52,705 nucleotides of DNA. It comes from CAZKWY01 sp964556655. GTDB taxonomy: Bacteria; Patescibacteriota; Minisyncoccia; Portnoybacterales; UBA2143. The stretch is from assembly GCA_964556655.1 (NCBI GenBank), contig CAZKWY010000003.1, forward strand, positions 1-52,705, given 5' to 3'. The notes beneath the pieces were generated by a model. The model did not search any database. It was not told where the DNA came from and saw nothing but the letters and a program-made list of their open reading frames with translations. A program made the position numbers and the translations under genes. Positions 48,654-52,705 of this stretch are shown here, in pieces. The first letter of the stretch is position 1; each line of letters starts with the position of its first letter.

Positions 48654-48700
48654 CCCAAGGACTGTCATTTTAGGACAGTCCTAAAATGACAGTCCTTGGG
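48654..48700. repeat. 47-bp perfect palindrome of the AAGGAC[T/A]GTCCTT family
   Basis: Arms of 23 bp, perfectly complementary around a single central base, with the family core at both ends (CCCAAGGACTGTCA...) and at the centre (TAGGACAGTCCTA). Lies between the dehydrogenase gene and the RNase HII-MGMT gene, so it would fold in their shared mRNA; no T tract follows on either strand. Confidence 0.9.
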
Positions 48701-48706
48701 AAAGAG

Positions 48707-49666
48707 TTATTTAACTAAGTTAGGAGGCGTTTCTCCTCCTAGAGCAGCAATGACGTTGCTAGCTGCCATTTCCGCCATTTTATTACGCGTATCTTTGGTA
48801 GCCGAAGCAATATGCGGCGTTAAAACAACGTTTTTTAAATCCGCTAAACCAGGCGAAAGCTCGGGTTCGTTTTCAAAAACATCTAAAGCGGCGCCGGCAA
48901 TCTTTTTCTCTTTAAGCGCCTCTATTAAAGATTTTTCATCAATTACCGGCCCGCGAGAAGTATTAATTAAATAGGCGCCCGGCTTCATCATCTCTATCTT
49001 TTCTTTGCTAATTAAATGCTTCGTTTCATCGGTCAAAGCTGTATGCAAGGTGACAAAATCAGACTCTTTTAATAAGTCTTCTAGCTTCATATACTTAGCT
49101 CCTAGTTTTTCTTCCATTTCTTCGTTTTTTTCAATGTCATGATAAAGAATTTCCATGCCAAAGCCATTTTTCATTCTTTCTGCCACCGCTAAACCAATTC
49201 TGCCGAAACCAACCACTCCCAGTTTTTTGCCGGTAACATCAGCGCCTAAAAACAGTTCTGGCCCCCATGCCTTGTATTCTCCCGCTCTTGTATATTGGTC
49301 TGCCTCCAAAATCCTTTGCGCCACGGAAAAAAGCAAACCCACGGCATGATCCGCCACAGCATCAGTTAAGACCCCCGGCGTATTGGTTACCATGATTTCT
49401 CTTTTCTTAGCTTCTTCTACATCAATATTATTGTAACCGACCGCGTAATTAGCAATAATTTTTAATTGCTCTCCAGCCGCATCCATTATCTCGCCGTCTA
49501 TCTTTTCTGTTAAAACTGATAAAATAGCATCCGCCCCTTTAGATTTTTCCAAAAGTTCTTCTCGAGAAATCTTTCCTTCCGGCCCCACGTCAACTTCAAA
49601 ACCTTTTTCTTTTAATAAATTAATTCCCTTTTCGGGAATTTTACGAGTGATAAATACCTTGGCCAT
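48707..49666 (-). CDS. D-2-hydroxyacid dehydrogenase, glyoxylate/hydroxypyruvate reductase-like
   Basis: 319 residues. NAD motif LGVVGFGRIGLAVAERM, and the catalytic triad R in NTSRGPVIDE, E in DVFENEPEL and H in LTPHIASAT. ANYAVGYNNIDVEEAKKR and VTNTPGVLTDAVADHAVGLL are typical of the GyaR/glycerate dehydrogenase group. It reduces glyoxylate or hydroxypyruvate with NAD(P)H, or runs in reverse; exact substrate is uncertain. Shine-Dalgarno GAAAGGGG before ATG. Confidence 0.9.
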   Translation of the reverse strand: MAKVFITRKIPEKGINLLKEKGFEVDVGPEGKISREELLEKSKGADAILSVLTEKIDGEIMDAAGEQLKIIANYAVGYNNIDVEEAKKREIMVTNTPGVLTDAVADHAVGLLFSVAQRILEADQYTRAGEYKAWGPELFLGADVTGKKLGVVGFGRIGLAVAERMKNGFGMEILYHDIEKNEEMEEKLGAKYMKLEDLLKESDFVTLHTALTDETKHLISKEKIEMMKPGAYLINTSRGPVIDEKSLIEALKEKKIAGAALDVFENEPELSPGLADLKNVVLTPHIASATKDTRNKMAEMAASNVIAALGGETPPNLVK

Positions 49667-49786
49667 ATTAACCCCTTTCTTAATTATTTTTTAACCTTCC
49701 TCCTTCGCGCCTGCATTTTAACATAAAACGATAAAAAAATGAAAAATAACAAACTAGCAAAAGAATGTTAACTTTTTTATCAGAAA

Positions 49787-51376
49787 TCATCTCTCCGCTA
49801 GCGGCAGTTTAACCCAAAATTCGCTTCCTTTGCCTTCGCCCTTGCTTTCTACGCCGATCTCTCCGCGATGAGCCTCTACAATAAGGCGAGCCACATAAAG
49901 ACCGAGACCGATCCCCTCTGTCCAGATGCGAGAAACCTTCTTGCCTCTGATAAATTTTTCAAAAAGATGGCTTTTTTCTTCTTTAGAAACACCAATGCCG
50001 GTATCTTTGACTGAAAAAATAAGATGGCCATCAGTTCTTCTTAAATAAATATCCACTCTTCCTTCTCTGGTATATTTTATTCCGTTATCAATCAAATTGA
50101 TAATAACCTGGCGAAGTTTTTCTTCGTCAGCATTAACTATCAGACTGTCTTTTTTGGGTTCATGGTAAATAAGTTCCAGTCCTTTTTTATTAGCCGAAGG
50201 ATCGTATTCCTCTACCGCCTCTTTGACAATCTCGCTGACAGAAATATGCTCAAATTCAAACTTCATTCTTCCTCCTTCCATATGGGACAAATCTAACAAA
50301 TGGTCTACTAGCTTAATCAATCTTTCGTTGCTTTTAAGGGTTTTCTCTAACTTGTCTTCTATTTTATTAGACGTTTTGCCGTAAAAGCCCTCTAAGATCA
50401 TAGAAAGATAACCCTTGATTATCGAAAGCGGAGTTCTCAATTGATGAGAAGCAATGGAAATAAACTCTGATTTGGCTTTATCTAGTTTTTTTAATTCAAT
50501 GTTGGCCTTTTTCAAGCTCTTCGTAATCTGCGCTAGTTTTTCCTTAGAACGAATTTCGCTGAGAACGCTTTTAATAAGAAGAATGCTGAAAATAACTACA
50601 CCTATAAAAAGAGCGAATTTAAGAATGCCTTCTGATAAGCCTTCTGACAACAAGGCGTCGATAAAAAAAATTATTGCTATTAATGAGCTGAAAACCTCTG
50701 TAGCGATTACCTTAATATTAAAAAGGCTATGTCTAAATATCGCATAAGCCACAAAAATAGACATTATTAAAATAAATACAGGCGAAAAGAAATATACAGT
50801 GTAAGTCTTAAAAATCGGCAATAGCAACGCGCTTACAAATGCTAAAACCGATGACAGCAAAGAGCCATAAAATATAAACTGAATTTGTCTTTTTCTAATT
50901 CTAATATTTTTGAAAAAACGGATCTTGCTTATAAGAACCATGTAACCAGCAACAAAATAAATAATTAAATATGCTGTGTAAATATAATAAAGAGGACCAA
51001 ATACAAAAGGAATTTTACTATTTTCAATCATCAGATTAGGTCTAGAAACAATCAGAATGATTAAAATTGTCGGCACTACAGATAATAGCGGTATTTCATA
51101 TTTGCTGATTTTCTTTTGAGTTAAAAATAATCTAGTAAAAATAAGATATAAATAAGGCAAGAAAAGAGCGATAACGTAAGTAACGATAGCCCAAAAAAAT
51201 ATTCTTTCGTTAGTCTCGCTATAAAAAATATCGGCCAATATCCATAGCAAAATAGCAACATTCAAAAATATAAAAATTTTATCGGATAACTCCTTCTCTG
51301 ACTTGAACAGTATGAGAACGATAATAAACGAAGCTATGAGAGCAGCAAAAGGTAAAGCGATCAAAAAAATGCCCAT
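49787..51376 (-). CDS. Orphan sensor histidine kinase with a multi-helix membrane sensor
   Basis: 529 residues. The first 270 hold about nine hydrophobic helices, the first seven resembling the 7TM sensor of histidine-kinase N-terminal type. A coiled segment (275-300) leads to HisKA with the phosphorylated His at 311 in ASHQLRTPLS, then HATPase with NLIDNGIKYTREG (N box), SVKDTGIGVS (G1) and GIGLGLYVARLI (G2). The kinase is complete. No response regulator gene is adjacent, so its partner is elsewhere. The transglutaminase-like gene ends 7 bases upstream and both read on the minus strand. Confidence 0.93.
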   Translation of the reverse strand: MGIFLIALPFAALIASFIIVLILFKSEKELSDKIFIFLNVAILLWILADIFYSETNERIFFWAIVTYVIALFLPYLYLIFTRLFLTQKKISKYEIPLLSVVPTILIILIVSRPNLMIENSKIPFVFGPLYYIYTAYLIIYFVAGYMVLISKIRFFKNIRIRKRQIQFIFYGSLLSSVLAFVSALLLPIFKTYTVYFFSPVFILIMSIFVAYAIFRHSLFNIKVIATEVFSSLIAIIFFIDALLSEGLSEGILKFALFIGVVIFSILLIKSVLSEIRSKEKLAQITKSLKKANIELKKLDKAKSEFISIASHQLRTPLSIIKGYLSMILEGFYGKTSNKIEDKLEKTLKSNERLIKLVDHLLDLSHMEGGRMKFEFEHISVSEIVKEAVEEYDPSANKKGLELIYHEPKKDSLIVNADEEKLRQVIINLIDNGIKYTREGRVDIYLRRTDGHLIFSVKDTGIGVSKEEKSHLFEKFIRGKKVSRIWTEGIGLGLYVARLIVEAHRGEIGVESKGEGKGSEFWVKLPLAER

Positions 51377-51383
51377 ATTTAAA

Positions 51384-52163
51384 TCAATATTTTATAAATC
51401 CTAGTTTTATTTTTATGTCTTGGCACAAACAAGCAATTACAAAAAAAATATAGAATAAAAAATAATTTTTCTTAACCCATTGCTTAAATGAAGTTTCCAG
51501 CTGAATGGGATCTCTTATTTTTTTATTATTTTCTCTCAAGAAACTAAGGTATAGATTTCCCATCCTCAGCAATACCTTAGTGGCAGTTCTGGGTTTTTTA
51601 GCCAAAATATCATCAATATGACTAAGCGGTCCTTTGTCTTCTATGATATGGGAATCATCTAAATTTAGCATGGCGTCTCTAATTCCGTCCCACTCTACTA
51701 ACCTGCTTTGAGGATTAAAAATGCTCGTCTTTATGGAAAGGTCTATATCGTCCGAAGCATCGCATTTTATCCATTTATTTCTCAGATAAACATAGTTATA
51801 AATATGTACTGATTTTTTACTAATCCTTTTTTTTAGAAAAGACGGCACAATAGGCCCAAAATATTCTCTGCCCATAACCCTTAAAACTCCAAAGCCCGCT
51901 GGAATACCGCAGCCTCTTAATAGAGCAATTAACAGAACTGCTTTATTGGTGCACATCCCAGCTCCGGCCTCTAAAACCTCCGAAGCTTTTTTTTGCCAAG
52001 AACCAAACCTATAAGGAATGCTATCTCTAACATATTCAAATAAAGAGACGGCCAGTTCTCTTTCGTTAAGGTTTTTCGCTTTAAACTTCTTAATAACTTT
52101 CTGCAAATTAGAAGCGCTGAAATCGCAATAGTAATCCTCTTTAAGAAAATCTTTTAAATCCAT
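51384..52163 (-). CDS. Transglutaminase-like protein with a C-terminal membrane helix
   Basis: 259 residues. A transglutaminase-like core has the catalytic Cys C71 in GAGMCTNKAVLLIALLRG, His H120 in SVHIYNYVYL and Asp in WIKCDASDD (about 135-138). The C terminus (about 232-250) is a hydrophobic helix. The domain family includes cysteine peptidases and cross-linking enzymes, so the reaction is undecided. Co-transcribed with the histidine kinase gene that follows, so it may act in the same signalling or envelope process. Confidence 0.8.
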   Translation of the reverse strand: MDLKDFLKEDYYCDFSASNLQKVIKKFKAKNLNERELAVSLFEYVRDSIPYRFGSWQKKASEVLEAGAGMCTNKAVLLIALLRGCGIPAGFGVLRVMGREYFGPIVPSFLKKRISKKSVHIYNYVYLRNKWIKCDASDDIDLSIKTSIFNPQSRLVEWDGIRDAMLNLDDSHIIEDKGPLSHIDDILAKKPRTATKVLLRMGNLYLSFLRENNKKIRDPIQLETSFKQWVKKNYFLFYIFFVIACLCQDIKIKLGFIKY

Positions 52164-52210
52164 ACTATTATTGTTAAAACAAACTTCCCCCTAAACTATC
52201 CTTAAAGCTT

Positions 52211-52239
52211 ATTATAAAACGAAAAAAAAATTAAGACAA
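52211..52239 (-). promoter_or_regulatory. Promoter of the transglutaminase-kinase unit
   Basis: -35 TTGTCT at 52234-52239, 17-bp spacer, -10 TATAAT (perfect) at 52211-52216. Gives a leader of about 40 bases. Within 52164-52580 it is the only regulatory signal found. Confidence 0.6.
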
Positions 52240-52273
52240 TGGGATAAAGAATAAAAAATATAATTAAGAATAT

Positions 52274-52338
52274 GTCAAAAGCAATTGTCTGTCTGGCTTT
52301 TAAGGAAAGATCTTCTAGTCTCTTAATAATAACCATCC
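52274..52338 (-). mobile_element. Short IS30-family transposase fragment
   Basis: About 65 bases whose minus strand encodes VIIKRLEDLSLKARQTIAF, closely matching AIVKKLEYLYLKARQTITF in the remnant at 16.2 kb. Both ends of the element are gone. It shows that related copies once sat at two places in this window. Confidence 0.65.
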
Positions 52339-52359
52339 AAGAAAACACCCCCCCTGCAA

Positions 52360-52539
52360 ATAAAGATTCGGATTCTCTCACTCCTCACCTTGGAACTATG
52401 GGCTACAAAAGAAAATCCTCCTAGCGTAATCTATGACTGGTATCAACGCCGAGGATATCAAGCAGTCCATAAATATCCGGCTCAAGACGGAAGAATGATT
52501 CTAGGCGGGAAAATAAGTTCGGTTCTTGATAATTTTTAA
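52360..52539 (+). pseudogene. Possible C-terminal fragment of a GNAT acetyltransferase
   Basis: A plus-strand frame without a start codon encodes LSLLTLELWATKENPP, VIYDWYQRRGYQAVHKYP and RMILGGKIS before a TAA. The N-P-x-x-V-I-x-W-Y-x-x-x-G-Y pattern is like the last motif of GNAT enzymes. It adjoins the IS30 fragment, which may have removed the rest. The assignment is tentative. Confidence 0.4.
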
Positions 52540-52580
52540 ATAATTTGTTAATTTCTAGAAAGCTCCTTAGCCCCCCTTGA

Positions 52581-52656
52581 GGAGGTGTAGCTCAGAGGCT
52601 AGAGTGCCGGATTGTGGCTCCGAACGTCGAGGGTTCGAATCCCTTCGCTCCCGCCA
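52581..52656 (+). tRNA. tRNA-His (anticodon GTG) with an irregular acceptor stem
   Basis: Cloverleaf with D arm GCTC..GAGT, anticodon loop TTGTGGC with GTG at 52614-52616, and T arm GAGGG-TTCGAAT-CCCTT. A CCA is encoded at the 3' end. The acceptor pairs GGAGGTG with CGCTCCC, which leaves one A-C mismatch and two G-U pairs, and the discriminator is G rather than the C expected to pair with G-1 in tRNA-His. It may be decaying, or the 5' end may be edited. Confidence 0.8.
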
Positions 52657-52705
52657 ATTTACGATTTTGTCATTTTTGGCAGAATTGGAAGCGGAGCAAA
52701 GCTCC

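Noticed and set aside
48654..48700. The 47-bp palindrome as an intrinsic terminator
   Set aside because: No T tract follows on either strand, and the genes on both sides are read in the same direction.

Overview
The window looks like a piece of a Candidate Phyla Radiation (Patescibacteria, Parcubacteria-like) chromosome. The evidence is a low-GC, compact gene layout, many proteins shorter than their family norm, several gene fusions, type IV pilin-like proteins, a GspG/PilA-style secretion signature, an RNase J, and a four-subunit cytosolic group 3b [NiFe] hydrogenase in the order beta-gamma-delta-alpha. TGA is used as a normal stop (for example at the end of uvrA), so the standard bacterial code applies.

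Layout: (1) 1-4.3 kb holds the late pyrimidine pathway, a PyrD-PyrE-PyrF triple fusion and a short dihydroorotase, then a truncated TsaB-like protein and a DUF167 protein. (2) 4.3-12.4 kb holds a GT-A glycosyltransferase, a Cas4/RecB-like nuclease, PspC, a decayed sugar dehydrogenase, and a uvrB-uvrA-uvrC operon in which each protein has lost accessory domains. (3) 12.4-13.0 kb is a tiny plus-strand operon of unknown function with its own promoter and terminator. (4) 13.0-19.3 kb is an accessory zone: DNA glycosylase, C39-like peptidase, several pseudogenes, an IS30-family remnant, a DUF378 gene with a nonsense codon, and a noncoding locus (19.0-19.3 kb) with two strong tandem promoters and two RNA hairpins. 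(5) 19.4-25.5 kb, plus strand: holin-like membrane protein, SecG, a peptide-type substrate-binding protein, a phosphosugar isomerase, tRNA-Leu(CAG), RNase J and a LysM-like membrane protein.

(6) 25.6-37.5 kb, minus strand, is central carbon and redox metabolism: thioredoxin reductase, glutaredoxin, GAPDH, RpiB, Rpe, split transketolase, two pilins either side of a PfkB kinase, a large unknown protein, an archaeal-type class I aldolase, ferredoxin, and ribosomal protein L25. Together these can run the non-oxidative pentose phosphate pathway into lower glycolysis. (7) 37.5-45.1 kb: a hydrogenase-associated unknown protein, EamA transporter, exonuclease VII, HypC, and the hydrogenase operon, a plausible sink for NAD(P)H or reduced ferredoxin made in region 6. 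(8) 45.2-52.7 kb: a Cys/His-rich protein, DsbA-like protein, amidohydrolase, an RNase HII-MGMT fusion, a hydroxyacid dehydrogenase, an orphan histidine kinase, a transglutaminase-like protein, IS/GNAT remnants and tRNA-His(GTG).

Two themes cross the window. A small palindrome family (AAGGAC[T/A]GTCCTT) recurs at five loci, including inside two intact genes. At least eight minus- or plus-strand genes have a -10 hexamer 6-7 bases before their ATG, which implies leaderless mRNAs, mostly for envelope proteins and hydrogenase genes.
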